Shown: positions 25,579 to 33,890, counted from the first letter of the stretch. The stretch is DNA of 64,000 nt from Chloroflexota bacterium (GCA_030447245.1 JAUJPG010000012.1:62302-126301); one strand, 5' to 3'. Notes: generated by a model from the letters alone, not told the origin. Numbers and translations: made by a program.

Positions 25579-26289
25579 CTACGCGGGCTGGTCCCCCGCT
25601 TTGCGGGGTTGGCGCGCCCACTCGCGAACGATGCGCATCCACACTGGTCGCGTCAGCCTCGTGCCCTGTTCAACCAGGTCCGACAGGACGGCGTCGGTCA
25701 CGGGCGGCAGGACTGCGCTCGCGGCAACCGCGACATACTGGCTGCCTTCGAGCCGGAAGATGACCAGCCGCTGCCCGTCATGGCGCCAGACCTCGAAGAC
25801 GCCGATCTGGGCATAGATCGGGAGCTTGTTGAGCGAGCTGTTGGTGATGTCTACCTCGATGACGAGGTCCGGTGGAGGATCGACCTTCAGGTCAATCCGC
25901 GTCTTGCCTCGGATGCGTGCCGCGTTCTGGACGTAGAAGCAACCATCGGGCTCGAAGCCGCGTTGGAGGTCCGCTCGCCTGAACGTCGTGGAGCCCACGT
26001 CGACAACATCGATGCCGAGCTCCGCTGCCAGGAGCCCGACCAGGAACCCAATGTTGCGTCCGAGCACCTCATGTTCAGTGGATGGGCTCATTGCCTCGAG
26101 CACCCCCTGGTCGAAGGCGAGCCTCGGCACACTGCGCTCCTGGTTGTCGGCCAGGATGCGCTCGTAGGTGTCCCAGCTCAAGCCCGGGAGTAGCACCCGC
26201 TGCTCCGCCGGCTCCAGCGCCTCCGCCACCGAGCGCTTCTCAGAGGCGGGTCGCTCGAGTTGCTGAGCCCGAGCGGCGCGTGCCTTCAT
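25579..26289 (-). CDS. Uma2 family protein (PD-(D/E)XK nuclease fold)
   Basis: 236 residues. Uma2/DUF820 proteins share the restriction-endonuclease-like fold; their role is unknown. SPSTEHEVLGRNIGFLVGLL is the N-terminal helix region. EPDGCFYV gives the Asp and PPDLVIEVDITNSS the E-x-D core, and IGVFEVWRHDGQRLVI follows. Residues 1-35 (ARAAQQLERPASEKRSVAEA) form a polar extension. It lies 19 bases after the NodB-fold gene on the same strand. Such genes are usually multi-copy in Chloroflexota and Cyanobacteria and often isolated. Confidence 0.9.
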   Translation of the reverse strand: MKARAARAQQLERPASEKRSVAEALEPAEQRVLLPGLSWDTYERILADNQERSVPRLAFDQGVLEAMSPSTEHEVLGRNIGFLVGLLAAELGIDVVDVGSTTFRRADLQRGFEPDGCFYVQNAARIRGKTRIDLKVDPPPDLVIEVDITNSSLNKLPIYAQIGVFEVWRHDGQRLVIFRLEGSQYVAVAASAVLPPVTDAVLSDLVEQGTRLTRPVWMRIVREWARQPRKAGDQPA

Positions 26290-26308
26290 CGTGCCGGCCC
26301 AGGCGTTG

Positions 26309-27031
26309 TCATCCCGCGCCCACCAGCAGCTCGGTGATCGTCACCAGGGTGAAACCAGCCGCGCGGAGGTCGTCGATCATCCGTGGCAGCGCGGCGGCCG
26401 TCGACGTCGTCGTGGTCGGGCTGTCGAAGTGGATGACGATGATCGCGCCGTTCGACGCGTTATTCATCACCTCGCGATAGATGCCCTCGGCCGTCGCGGT
26501 CGGCCGCCAGTCGCTCGTCGCGTACGTCCAGAAGATCGGGCGGTAGCCCAGACTGGCTGCGATCCGGTTGACTCGTCGATCGCGGTCACTGGCCGAGGCG
26601 CTCCAGAGCGGACGGGTCGTCCGGCCCGTGACGGCACTGATCGACGCGTCGGCGCGCTCCAGGTCTTCCCGGACGTCGGCATCGGAGACCCTGGTCAGCT
26701 CGAAGACGCTGTGGCCATGGCTCGCAATCTCGTGCCCGTCGTCGGCGATCCGTCGGAGCAGCTCCGGCTGCTGGTCGGCCCACCAGCCGAGGACGAAGAA
26801 CGTCGTCCGGAGCCCCTTCTCGGCGAGTGTATCAAGCATCCCCGTAGCCGGCTCGTAGCCGGCGCCAACGTTGATGACCAGCGCCAGGTTGGGTCGCGTG
26901 GGGTCGCCGCGAACCACCTCCTCCTCGGACACCGGGACGGTTGACTGCGCCCACAGCGCGGTCGGCCCGACGACGAGCGCCAGCATCCAGGCGAGCGCGA
27001 CGACCACGATCTCCGAATGGCTGCGGGTCAT
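26309..27031 (-). CDS. Polysaccharide-deacetylase-like (NodB-fold) protein lacking canonical residues
   Basis: 240 residues from ATG 27031, with GGAGG upstream. A signal peptide (VVVALAWMLALVVGPTALWAQ) is followed by a NodB-type barrel: LRTTFFVLGWWADQQPELL, DDGHEIASHGHSV, DVREDLERADASISAVTGRT, GYRPIFWTYATSDWRP and NGAIIVIHFDS are all in family order. The first motif, normally TFDDG, reads VINVGAG, removing the catalytic base and metal Asp. The HxxxH motif reads HGHSVF. It may therefore be a binding protein or use other chemistry. Exported or anchored by the N-terminus. Confidence 0.85.
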   Translation of the reverse strand: MTRSHSEIVVVALAWMLALVVGPTALWAQSTVPVSEEEVVRGDPTRPNLALVINVGAGYEPATGMLDTLAEKGLRTTFFVLGWWADQQPELLRRIADDGHEIASHGHSVFELTRVSDADVREDLERADASISAVTGRTTRPLWSASASDRDRRVNRIAASLGYRPIFWTYATSDWRPTATAEGIYREVMNNASNGAIIVIHFDSPTTTTSTAAALPRMIDDLRAAGFTLVTITELLVGAG

Positions 27032-27063
27032 ACGGCGTCCTCCGGACAGGTCCTGGCGGGGCG

Positions 27064-27069
27064 ATGATA
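27064..27069 (-). promoter_or_regulatory. -10-like TATCAT before the NodB-fold gene
   Basis: The minus strand contains ATGCTATCAT, the same decamer found upstream of the glycosyltransferase gene. It lies 32 bases before the ATG at 27031. Confidence 0.35.
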
Positions 27070-27218
27070 GCATGGCCTCCAGGCCTGATCCTGGTGCTGG
27101 ATCTGGGGGTGTGTCGGCCTCCCGACCGGCCGTGGCGGCGGAGCGCTGGTCATCCGACCGTGCCCCTTCAGCCCGTCGTTCGGCGGCTGGTTTGAGAGGG
27201 CCCGCGCGAGTCGGGTGG

Positions 27219-27224
27219 TATACT
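27219..27224 (+). promoter_or_regulatory. -10-like TATACT six bases before the ispH start (leaderless)
   Basis: TATACT ends six bases before the ATG, so transcription would begin at the start codon. No Shine-Dalgarno precedes ispH. TTGAGA at 27192-27197 is a possible but over-spaced (21 bp) -35. Confidence 0.45.
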
Positions 27225-27230
27225 CCAGGT

Positions 27231-28166
27231 ATGCAAATCACTCTGGCGAGCCCGCGCGGCTTCTGCGCCGGCGTGTCCCGAGCGGTCGAGATCGTCGAGC
27301 GCTGCCTGGAGATCTTCGGCCGCCCGGTCTACGTCAAGCACGAGATCATCCACAATCATCAGGTCGTGGCCGACCTCCGTGGGCGTGGGGCCGTCTTCGT
27401 CGAAAGCCTGGCCGAGGTGCCAGACAGCAGCGTCCTGGTCTTCTCGGCCCACGGCGTCCCGCCGTCTGACCGCGTCGCCGCCCGGGCCCGTGGACTGCGG
27501 GTGATCGACGCCACCTGCCCGCTGGTGACCAAGGTCCACCTGGAAGCGATTCGTTACGCCAGGCAGGGCTACCACGTCCTGTACATCGGCCACCGCGGTC
27601 ACCCCGAACCGATCGGCACGCTCGGCGAGATCGAGCCTCACCAGGGCACGCTGATCGAGACGGTCGGCGAGGCCGACGAGGTCGAGGTTCCCGCTCCCGA
27701 GCGCGTGGTCGTGCTGACCCAGACGACGCTCTCGGTCCAGGAGACCCGCACGATCCTCGATCGGCTCCGGCTGCGCTTTCCGCGCCTCGAGATGCCGCCC
27801 AAAGAGGATATCTGCTACGCGACGACCAATCGCCAACTGGCCGTCGCCGAGATTTCTGGGGAGGCCGACCTGGTCCTCGTGGTCGGCTCGCAGACCAGCT
27901 CCAACTCCAAACGCTTGGTCGAGGTCGCTCGGGCCGCCGGTCGTCGTGCCCACCTGGTCGAGAGCCCCGGGCAGCTCGACCCGACCTGGCTGGACGGCGT
28001 CCGGACGGTGGCCCTGTCGAGCGGCGCCTCCGCTCCCGAGTACCTGGTCGAGCAGACCGTGGCGCGCTTGCGCGAGCTGGGCGCGACCAACGTCCGCGAG
28101 CAGCGGGTCGTCGAAGAGGACGTCACCTTCCCGCTGCCACGCGAGCTGACTGGGGCGCGCAGATGA
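27231..28166 (+). CDS. ispH: 4-hydroxy-3-methylbut-2-enyl diphosphate reductase
   Basis: 311 residues. IspH (LytB) is the last enzyme of the MEP isoprenoid pathway; its [4Fe-4S] cluster reduces HMBPP to IPP and DMAPP. The cluster Cys residues are Cys12 (GFCAG), Cys96 (DATCPLV) and Cys195 (ICYATTNRQ). Substrate residues are visible in KHEIIHNHQVV, FSAHGVPP, IGHRGHPEPIG, VLTQTTLS and VVGSQTSSNSKRL. The ATG at 27231 begins at the conserved strand MQITLASPRGF with no extension and apparently no leader. The stop overlaps a short open frame as ATGA. Confidence 0.97.
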   Translation: MQITLASPRGFCAGVSRAVEIVERCLEIFGRPVYVKHEIIHNHQVVADLRGRGAVFVESLAEVPDSSVLVFSAHGVPPSDRVAARARGLRVIDATCPLVTKVHLEAIRYARQGYHVLYIGHRGHPEPIGTLGEIEPHQGTLIETVGEADEVEVPAPERVVVLTQTTLSVQETRTILDRLRLRFPRLEMPPKEDICYATTNRQLAVAEISGEADLVLVVGSQTSSNSKRLVEVARAAGRRAHLVESPGQLDPTWLDGVRTVALSSGASAPEYLVEQTVARLRELGATNVREQRVVEEDVTFPLPRELTGARR

Positions 28167-28224
28167 GCAGGCAGCGGCGTCTATCCCAGCTGGCACGCGA
28201 GCTGACCGGGGCGCGCAGATGAGC
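28138..28224. repeat. Partial duplication of the ispH 3' end (two 31-bp copies)
   Basis: cacgcgagctgac-ggggcgcgcagatgagc occurs at 28138-28168 and 28194-28224 with one mismatch, offset by 56 bases. Each copy carries the ATGA stop/start overlap, so the duplication inserted a short open frame between ispH and the DUF309 gene. Confidence 0.9.
28163..28222 (+). CDS. 19-codon mini-ORF created by the duplication
   Basis: Starts in the ATGA of the ispH stop and ends in the ATGA of the DUF309 start, encoding MSRQRRLSQLARELTGARR. Its last eight residues copy the ispH C-terminus. It probably has no product function. It may keep translational coupling across the inserted DNA. Confidence 0.35.
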   Translation: MSRQRRLSQLARELTGARR

Positions 28225-28716
28225 GAGCGGGCTCTTCGGAGCGAGGCGGTTGACACGGCCGAGGCGAGCGGGCGGCACGAGGATCGCGGCGAGTTCGTCG
28301 GGGCGAAGAAACGGCGCCAGGGCCCGTACAATGCCGCGGATTGCGGGGAGGCCCCGCCGGCCGACCTGCTCAAAGGTCTCCACGAGTTCAACGACGGCGA
28401 GTTCTTCGAGCAACATGAAACGCTTGAGCTGCTCTGGCGCGCCACCGAGGGCGACATCCGCTACCTGTACCAGGGAATCTTGTTGGTCGGCGTCGGCTTC
28501 TACCACCTCGGCAACGGCAACTATCATGGGGCTCAGGCAAAGCTGCGGGCTGGCGTCGAGATGCTGGGCTGGTTCGCGCCGACCTGTCAGGGGGTCGACG
28601 TGAGTGACCTCATCGCGCACGCCGAGCGCTGCCTGGAGCAGGTCCGGGAGCTTGGCCCCGAGCGGCTCGACCAGTTCGATCGGACGCTGATCCCGCGCAT
28701 CCGCCTGCTCGCCTAG
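28219..28716 (+). CDS. DUF309 family protein
   Basis: 165 residues. The DUF309 core is clear: LHEFNDGEFFEQHETLELLW, YLYQGILLVGVGFYHLGNGN and AKLRAGVEMLGWFAP. The His and Glu residues in EFFEQHETLE are conserved in the family and could bind metal, but its function is unknown. The N-terminal 45 residues are polar and not part of the family core. The ATG lies in an ATGA overlap with the mini-ORF; the end overlaps the MOSC gene by one base (TAGTG). Confidence 0.88.
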   Translation: MSERALRSEAVDTAEASGRHEDRGEFVGAKKRRQGPYNAADCGEAPPADLLKGLHEFNDGEFFEQHETLELLWRATEGDIRYLYQGILLVGVGFYHLGNGNYHGAQAKLRAGVEMLGWFAPTCQGVDVSDLIAHAERCLEQVRELGPERLDQFDRTLIPRIRLLA

Positions 28717-29168
28717 TGCCTCAGCCGGGCGCGGGCCGTCTGCTGTCGATCGCGGTTGGCGACCAGCCGGGACTGTGGAAACGGCCCGTCTCCTCGGGTC
28801 GGTTGATCGCCGACCACGGGCTGCAGGGTGATCGTCACGCCGGCGCGGGCTCGCGCCAGATCAGCCTGCTGGATGCGAGTGTCGCGGCGGCGATGCGATC
28901 GGCCGGCATTCCGGTGCGGCCGGGCGCTCTGGGTGAGAATTTCGTGATCGAGGGCATCCCCCTGCAGGAGCTTCGGCCGGGGGCGCGCCTCCGGATCGGC
29001 TCGGCGGTCCTGGAGATTACGCACGTGCGGCCGGCGTGCAACAGCGTACGCCAGCTCGATCCGCGAGCCCTCAAGGCGCTGGTCGGTCATTCCGGCCAGA
29101 TGGCCCGCGTCGTGACCTCGGGCGAGATTTTCCCGGGCGACGACGCGGAAGTGCTCGACCTGGCCTGA
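28716..29168 (+). CDS. MOSC-domain protein
   Basis: 150 residues from GTG 28716, overlapping the previous stop. MOSC domains resemble the C-terminal part of molybdenum cofactor sulfurases and bind Moco or carry sulfur. GLQGDRHAGAGSRQISLLD and RPGALGENFVIEGIPLQELR are typical, and the conserved Cys is in RPACNSVRQLDP. The protein is a stand-alone domain similar to bacterial YiiM/MoaC-like forms. It is the last gene of the ispH-DUF309-MOSC run. Confidence 0.88.
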   Translation: MPQPGAGRLLSIAVGDQPGLWKRPVSSGRLIADHGLQGDRHAGAGSRQISLLDASVAAAMRSAGIPVRPGALGENFVIEGIPLQELRPGARLRIGSAVLEITHVRPACNSVRQLDPRALKALVGHSGQMARVVTSGEIFPGDDAEVLDLA

Positions 29169-29197
29169 GGCTACGCTCGCGGCGAGCAGGCTCAGGC
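29163..29197. terminator. Bidirectional hairpin between convergent MOSC and ccdA genes
   Basis: gcctgag (29163-29169) pairs perfectly with ctcaggc (29191-29197). Inside, gctcg (29175-29179) pairs with cgagc (29183-29187) around a 3-base loop. The structure includes the stop codons of both genes, which fits a shared terminator although no T-run is present. Confidence 0.55.
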
Positions 29198-29941
29198 GGC
29201 CAAACCGGTCCCGAAGAGCGCGGTCAGCCCGGCAGAGATCAGGGCCAGACGATCGGTAAAGATCAGCACGCCCATCCCGACGATCAGCAGCCCGCTCGCG
29301 ATCTCCACGGCCTGCATCCGCGCCTTGACCCGCTGGAGCAGTCGCAGCGCCGGCCCGAGCGCCAGGCCGGCCAGGACGAATGGCACTCCCAGCCCCAGGC
29401 CGTAGACGAACAACAGCAGCATCCCGCGGGCCACGGTGTGCTCCTGGCCGGCCAGCGCTAGCAAGGCGGCCAGAAACGGGCCGACGCACGGAGTCCAGCC
29501 GATCGCGAACGCGGCCCCCATCAGCAGAGCGCCCGGATAGCCGCCTCGGGCGTGCCCAAAGTCAGCCCGCGATGCTCGGAACAGCAGAGGAATCCTGATC
29601 AGGCCGAGCGTGTGCAGGCCGAACGCGATCACGATCAGCCCGGCGATCCGCAGCAAGAACGTCTGGTGCTGGAGCACTAGCTGTCCGAGCAGCGAGGCCG
29701 ACGCACCGAGCAGGGTGAACACGGCCGAGAGACCGAGGACAAACGCGACCGAACGGCCGAGGACGCGGGCGCGCGTGGCCGCGCCGGTCGGCGCGGCGAT
29801 CTCCTGGGTCGACAGCCCGGTCATGTAGCCAAGATAGGCCGGCAGCAGCGGCAGCACGCACGGCGACACGAACGACAGCGCCCCGGCCCCCCAGGCCAGC
29901 AGCAACGTCAATGGGTCCAGCGTCAGCGCCTCGTAGCTCAT
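29192..29941 (-). CDS. ccdA: Cytochrome c biogenesis protein CcdA
   Basis: 249 residues, six membrane helices. CcdA/DsbD-type proteins pass electrons from thioredoxin across the membrane to extracytoplasmic thiol proteins, mainly for cytochrome c assembly. The two redox cysteines lie in FVSPCVLPLLPAYLGY (Cys28) and IGWTPCVGPFLAALL (about Cys152). LLLFVYGLGLGVPFVLAGL is typical of helix 5. No thioredoxin-like partner gene (ResA/CcsX) is adjacent. The gene converges with the MOSC gene over a shared hairpin. Confidence 0.95.
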   Translation of the reverse strand: MSYEALTLDPLTLLLAWGAGALSFVSPCVLPLLPAYLGYMTGLSTQEIAAPTGAATRARVLGRSVAFVLGLSAVFTLLGASASLLGQLVLQHQTFLLRIAGLIVIAFGLHTLGLIRIPLLFRASRADFGHARGGYPGALLMGAAFAIGWTPCVGPFLAALLALAGQEHTVARGMLLLFVYGLGLGVPFVLAGLALGPALRLLQRVKARMQAVEIASGLLIVGMGVLIFTDRLALISAGLTALFGTGLAA

Positions 29942-30057
29942 CTGGTCTTGTGCCTGCGCTTACCGATGGGGCGGCCGCGCGCTGGCCCTTTCGACGATCC
30001 CGAGCCCCACATCCATCTCGTGCCGCGCGCCACACGGGTGAGGTCTCCGCCGCGCGG

Positions 30058-31107
30058 CTAGCGGAGAGTGAATATCTCGACCAGGCCGCTCGCCGAGCCG
30101 CCCGGCGTCCGCCCGCCGGCGACGACGTAGAGCACGCCGTCAAGCTGGAGCACTCCCAGGCCGTGGCGCGGCGTCGGCAGCGGGGCCAGCGTGGCCCAGC
30201 TATCGGTCGCCGGGTCGTACGCCTCGTGCTCGGCAAAGGTCCCATTGTTGTCCTCGCCGCCCAGAACGTGGATCCGACCGTCCAGCACGGCCGCCCCGAT
30301 CCCGCTTCGCGCCGTTGGGATCGGCGCGCTGGTGGTCCAGCTGTCGGTCGTGGGGTCGTACACCTCGTGGATGTCCAGGTTGCGGCCGAAGTTGCCGCTG
30401 ACCCGACCGGCAATGACGTGGACCCGCCCGTCTAGCTCGGCCCCGGCGAGGTGGTCACGGCCGGTCGGCATCGGCGCGCGGGCCCCCCACTCCCCGGTTG
30501 CCGGGTCGTACACCTCGTTCTCCTGGCGGTTGCCCCGACCGGCCTGGCCGCCGACGGCGTAGATCTGGCCGTTGGCCGTAACACAGACCAACGCTCCCCG
30601 GGCGGTCGGCAGTTGCGGCAGCGCGCGCCAGCTATCCAGGGTCGGGTCGTACTCGTAGGCGTCGGCGATCGCCGCGCCGGTCGCGGCGTCATAGCCGCCG
30701 ATGACGTACAGCTTGCCGCCGGCAGCGGCTGCACCAGGGTGGTGGACGCCGCGCGGCAGCGGGGCGCGGACCTCCCATCGGTCGGTCGAAGGATCGTACG
30801 CCTCGACGACGTCGCTGCCACTGCCGAAGCCGCCGACGACGTACAGCCGACCGTCGACCACCGCCGCCCCAACCTCCCCGCGTTCGGTCGACATCGAGCT
30901 TCGCATCGACCAGGCGCCTTGCTGGCGCGACGTCGCGGAGATCGGTGCCGAGGAGGGGGGGCCAGCCGGGTCGGCTCCGCGCGTCGGACCGGCCGCGCCA
31001 GCCTGCCCGGAGCAGGCCAGCAGGACCGGCACGACCGCGAGAAGCACAGCGATCCGTGCGCCGCACGGTTCGAGTCGATAGGTCGGGATCGCTGCCCACC
31101 GCGGCAT
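30058..31107 (-). CDS. Kelch-repeat lipoprotein
   Basis: 349 residues. The signal peptide ends in the lipobox LLAC (Cys32, in VVPVLLACSG), giving an exported lipoprotein. Five to six kelch repeats follow, each with the pattern LYVVGG/VIGG...YDPxTDxWxxxxPLPxxR: GRLYVVGGFGSGSDVVEAYD, KLYVIGGYDAATG, GQIYAVGGQAGRG, GRVHVIAGRVSGN, GRIHVLGGEDNNG and LYVVAGGRTPGG. They would form a six-bladed beta-propeller for binding outside the membrane. Ligand unknown. It starts five bases after glgC on the same strand and is likely co-transcribed. Confidence 0.93.
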   Translation of the reverse strand: MPRWAAIPTYRLEPCGARIAVLLAVVPVLLACSGQAGAAGPTRGADPAGPPSSAPISATSRQQGAWSMRSSMSTERGEVGAAVVDGRLYVVGGFGSGSDVVEAYDPSTDRWEVRAPLPRGVHHPGAAAAGGKLYVIGGYDAATGAAIADAYEYDPTLDSWRALPQLPTARGALVCVTANGQIYAVGGQAGRGNRQENEVYDPATGEWGARAPMPTGRDHLAGAELDGRVHVIAGRVSGNFGRNLDIHEVYDPTTDSWTTSAPIPTARSGIGAAVLDGRIHVLGGEDNNGTFAEHEAYDPATDSWATLAPLPTPRHGLGVLQLDGVLYVVAGGRTPGGSASGLVEIFTLR

Positions 31108-31112
31108 TGGCG

Positions 31113-32426
31113 CTAGGCCGTGCGGGCGCGGAGGCGGGCGGCCTCGCGGCGGCTCGGGGCGAGGACCGTCTCACCGCTTGGCAACGCCGAGTCAACGTGG
31201 AGGACATGCTCGAAGTCGGCTTCGACCACGTCCGCGTCGATCCGGACGTTGCGCCCGAGCTTCAGTCCAGGCGGCACCCGCACCCGCTTGCCCACGACGG
31301 AGATGCCGGTTGACAGGTTCCCGGGCTCGAGCCGGTTCGGCGTCCGGTCGGTGCCCCGGCCGACGACCGCGCCGGCCCCGACGACGACTTCCTTGTCCAT
31401 GATGGCCTGGTCGACGACGGCGTCGCGCCCGACAATCGCGTCGGTCATCAGGATCGAGTTTCGGACGACGGCCCCCTCGGCAACGAAGACGCCGGGCGAC
31501 AGCACCGAGCATTCAACCGTCCCGTAGATGTTGCAGCCGTGCGAGATCAGGCTGTTCGCCACCCGCGCCTGTCCCGCAACCTTGGCCGGCGGCCGCTCCT
31601 CGCTGCGGGTGTGGATCACCCAGTCGGTGTCCCACAAATCTACGTCGGACGGGTCGCCAAGCAACCCCATGTTTGCCTCCCAGTAGGAGGCGATCGTCCC
31701 GACGTCGCGCCAGTAGTCCTCGAAGCGGTAGGCGAACACGCGGTCGGTCTCCACCATCCGCGGAATGACGTCCTTGCCGAAGTCGTGCGCCGACGTCCGC
31801 AGCCGCGAGTCCTCGGTCAAGCGTCGGGTCAGGATCTCCGGGTTGAAGACGTAGATCCCCATCGAGATCAACGTGCTCCGCGGTCGCGCGGGCTTCTCCT
31901 CGAACTCGACGATCTGGCCCGCGTCGTCGACGATCATCGTCCCGAAGCGGTGGGCTTCCTCGAGCGGCACCTCCATCACTCCGACGGTCACGTCCGCGTG
32001 CTGCTCGCGGTGATAGCTGAGCATTGGGCCGTAGTCCATCTTGTAAATGTGGTCGCCGGAGAGGATCAGCGCCAGGTCCATCTTCCAGTCGGCCAGGAAC
32101 GGGAGGTTCTGGAACACGGCATCCGCGGTGCCTCGATACCAATCCGACTCGCGCCGGCCAAGGTACGGCTGGAGCAGCCGAATGCCGCCCCGGGCGCGGT
32201 CCAGGTCCCACGGCTTGCCAACGCCAATGTGGTCGTGGAGCGAGTGGGGACGGTACTGCGTCAGGACGGCGACGTTGTAGATGTCCGAGTTGACGCAGTT
32301 CGACAGGGCGAAGTCGATGATCCGGTACTTACCAGCGAACGGCACCGCCGGCTTGGCGCGCTTGACCGACAGGACGGACAGCCGCTCGCCCTGCCCGCCC
32401 GCGAGGATGACCGCTACGATGCTCAC
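31113..32426 (-). CDS. glgC: Glucose-1-phosphate adenylyltransferase
   Basis: 437 residues from GTG 32426. GlgC makes ADP-glucose from glucose-1-phosphate and ATP, the committed step of glycogen synthesis. The nucleotide loop is VILAGGQGERLSVLSVKRAK; the usual GGxGxRL-PLT reads GGQGERLSVLS. The substrate regions PAVPFAGKYRIIDFALSN, LILSGDHIYKMDYG, FEEKPA and YWRDVGTIASYWEAN are all present. The C-terminal left-handed helix domain shows NSLISHGCNIYGTVECSVLS. A tail of about 30 residues (ALPSGETVLAPSRREAARL) is extra. No glgA or glgB gene is nearby; the debranching and trehalose genes lie 24 kb away. Confidence 0.95.
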   Translation of the reverse strand: MSIVAVILAGGQGERLSVLSVKRAKPAVPFAGKYRIIDFALSNCVNSDIYNVAVLTQYRPHSLHDHIGVGKPWDLDRARGGIRLLQPYLGRRESDWYRGTADAVFQNLPFLADWKMDLALILSGDHIYKMDYGPMLSYHREQHADVTVGVMEVPLEEAHRFGTMIVDDAGQIVEFEEKPARPRSTLISMGIYVFNPEILTRRLTEDSRLRTSAHDFGKDVIPRMVETDRVFAYRFEDYWRDVGTIASYWEANMGLLGDPSDVDLWDTDWVIHTRSEERPPAKVAGQARVANSLISHGCNIYGTVECSVLSPGVFVAEGAVVRNSILMTDAIVGRDAVVDQAIMDKEVVVGAGAVVGRGTDRTPNRLEPGNLSTGISVVGKRVRVPPGLKLGRNVRIDADVVEADFEHVLHVDSALPSGETVLAPSRREAARLRARTA

Positions 32427-32592
32427 GCCAGCAACTCCTGCGCACCACCCTCAGGTCGAGGGGCGAGGACGTGGGCCTGCCCGTCCGCTCCAAGGGACGT
32501 CGGCTCCTTCCTGGACCCGAAGCCCCACGCCGACGTGCGTCTTCGGCAGGCGGTGTCGATCCCGCTGGCCGGCATTATGGCAGGTGGCTCCA

Positions 32593-32639
32593 CGTGAGTC
32601 CACAGTCTTTCACACCTGCTTCCAGACTCGTGACTCACG
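32593..32639. repeat. Long imperfect inverted repeat between glgC and the hydrolase gene
   Basis: cgtgagtc-cac-agtct pairs with agact-cgt-gactcacg: two perfect arms (8 and 5 bp) separated by a 3x3 internal loop around a 15-base loop. It lies in the 273-base gap upstream of glgC and downstream of the exporter/hydrolase operon. It could terminate that operon or act as an operator for glgC. The gap holds no gene. Confidence 0.5.
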
Positions 32640-32699
32640 ACCTGAGGTGCTCGTGGGCAAAGGCGCTCCAGTCATCCCGCTTCTGACCGATAGGGTGCC

Positions 32700-33890
32700 T
32701 CAGACCACCAGCAGCAGGATTCGGTAGAACTGCCGATACAGCTTCGCCAGCTCCACCACCAGCCTCGGCGAGCTTGGCGGCTGGTCCGGCATGACGTGAT
32801 CGAACAGCTCGAACTCGGTATACAGGCCGACGTCCTCCGCCGGCGCCCGCGCCACCAGCCGCCGCGACTCGGTGTACGGGATGAACCTGTCCGCGAGGTC
32901 GTGCATGACGAACAGCTCGGCGTGAAGCTGGTCGAGCACCTGCGAGGGCGAGATCCGCCGTAGACGCTCCTGCGAAGCCGGGGGCAGCACGGCCAACGCC
33001 CGCTCTGCCTCCTCCGCCGAGAGCCCCTCCACCAGCCCGAGGACGGCGCGCCCAACTGGAGAGAGGCGGTCGGTCTCCGCCCGCGCGTCCGGCTCTTCCT
33101 GGACCAGCAGCCGATCGAGGATCATCCGGTCCTCGCCTTCTGGCAGCGTGTCGATCATCTGGCGGCCGAGCACCCACCTGGTCAGTGAATGCGGCTCCCA
33201 GTGCTCGTCGGTGCCCGCGTACGAGAGGCTGCGCGTGGCGACCGCGCGGAGCACGTCGCGGGCGTCGTGGTAGCCGCCAAACGCGTTGACGAATCGAAGC
33301 TGTCCTGCCAGCCGTGGGTCGCCGGCCGCCAGGACCGCCAGCGAACCGCCAACCGAAAAGCCCAGGATGCCGATCCGCTCTGGATCAACGTCGTCGCGTG
33401 CTCGCAGCAGCTCTACCTCCTGGACAATGGCGTCGACCTCCTCGGGTGGGACCAACCCCTCGGCCAGTCTCGTCGAGGCCGGCACCATCACAACCGCGCC
33501 GGCCCGGCTGAGACCCTCGGCGAAGCGGACCAGCATCGGCGCGTCGTTCCCGACCGGCCGCGCCCCCAGGATCAGGATCAACGCACCGTGCCGACCGCTC
33601 GCGTTCGGTACGTACAGGTCGCCCTCGACGTGCCCCACGCTGTACTCGAACGCGAACTCCTCGCGCCGCGGCGACGGCGTGAGCCAGATCAGCGGCCGAA
33701 TCGGCACCTGGTTGAAGACCTCCGGCAGCAGCAGCACGCTCTTCGCCGCGACGCGCCCAGGATGCGTGGCAAGCAGGAGGAGCAAGGCGGCGATTGGCAG
33801 GAGAGCGATCCGCCAACCCCGTCGTGGCCGCGCACGCTGAAGGTCTCCTGGCGGGGGCCCGCCCTCTGCCCGCTCCCTGTCCGATTGCAC
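32700..33890 (-). CDS. Membrane-anchored alpha/beta hydrolase (dienelactone-hydrolase-like)
   Basis: 396 residues from GTG 33890, directly abutting the TAG of the permease gene. One N-terminal membrane helix (IALLPIAALLLLLATHPG, 28-45) anchors the protein, with the hydrolase outside. The nucleophile elbow is GFSVGG (Ser179). LHAELFVMHDLADRFIPYTE carries the acid region and ELFDHVMPD the His. A helical insertion of about 100 residues (EPHSLTRWVLG...ISPSQVL) forms a lid. Its co-operonic position with an ABC-2 exporter suggests it acts on the exported molecule, by inference. Substrate unknown. Confidence 0.85.
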   Translation of the reverse strand: MQSDRERAEGGPPPGDLQRARPRRGWRIALLPIAALLLLLATHPGRVAAKSVLLLPEVFNQVPIRPLIWLTPSPRREEFAFEYSVGHVEGDLYVPNASGRHGALILILGARPVGNDAPMLVRFAEGLSRAGAVVMVPASTRLAEGLVPPEEVDAIVQEVELLRARDDVDPERIGILGFSVGGSLAVLAAGDPRLAGQLRFVNAFGGYHDARDVLRAVATRSLSYAGTDEHWEPHSLTRWVLGRQMIDTLPEGEDRMILDRLLVQEEPDARAETDRLSPVGRAVLGLVEGLSAEEAERALAVLPPASQERLRRISPSQVLDQLHAELFVMHDLADRFIPYTESRRLVARAPAEDVGLYTEFELFDHVMPDQPPSSPRLVVELAKLYRQFYRILLLVV

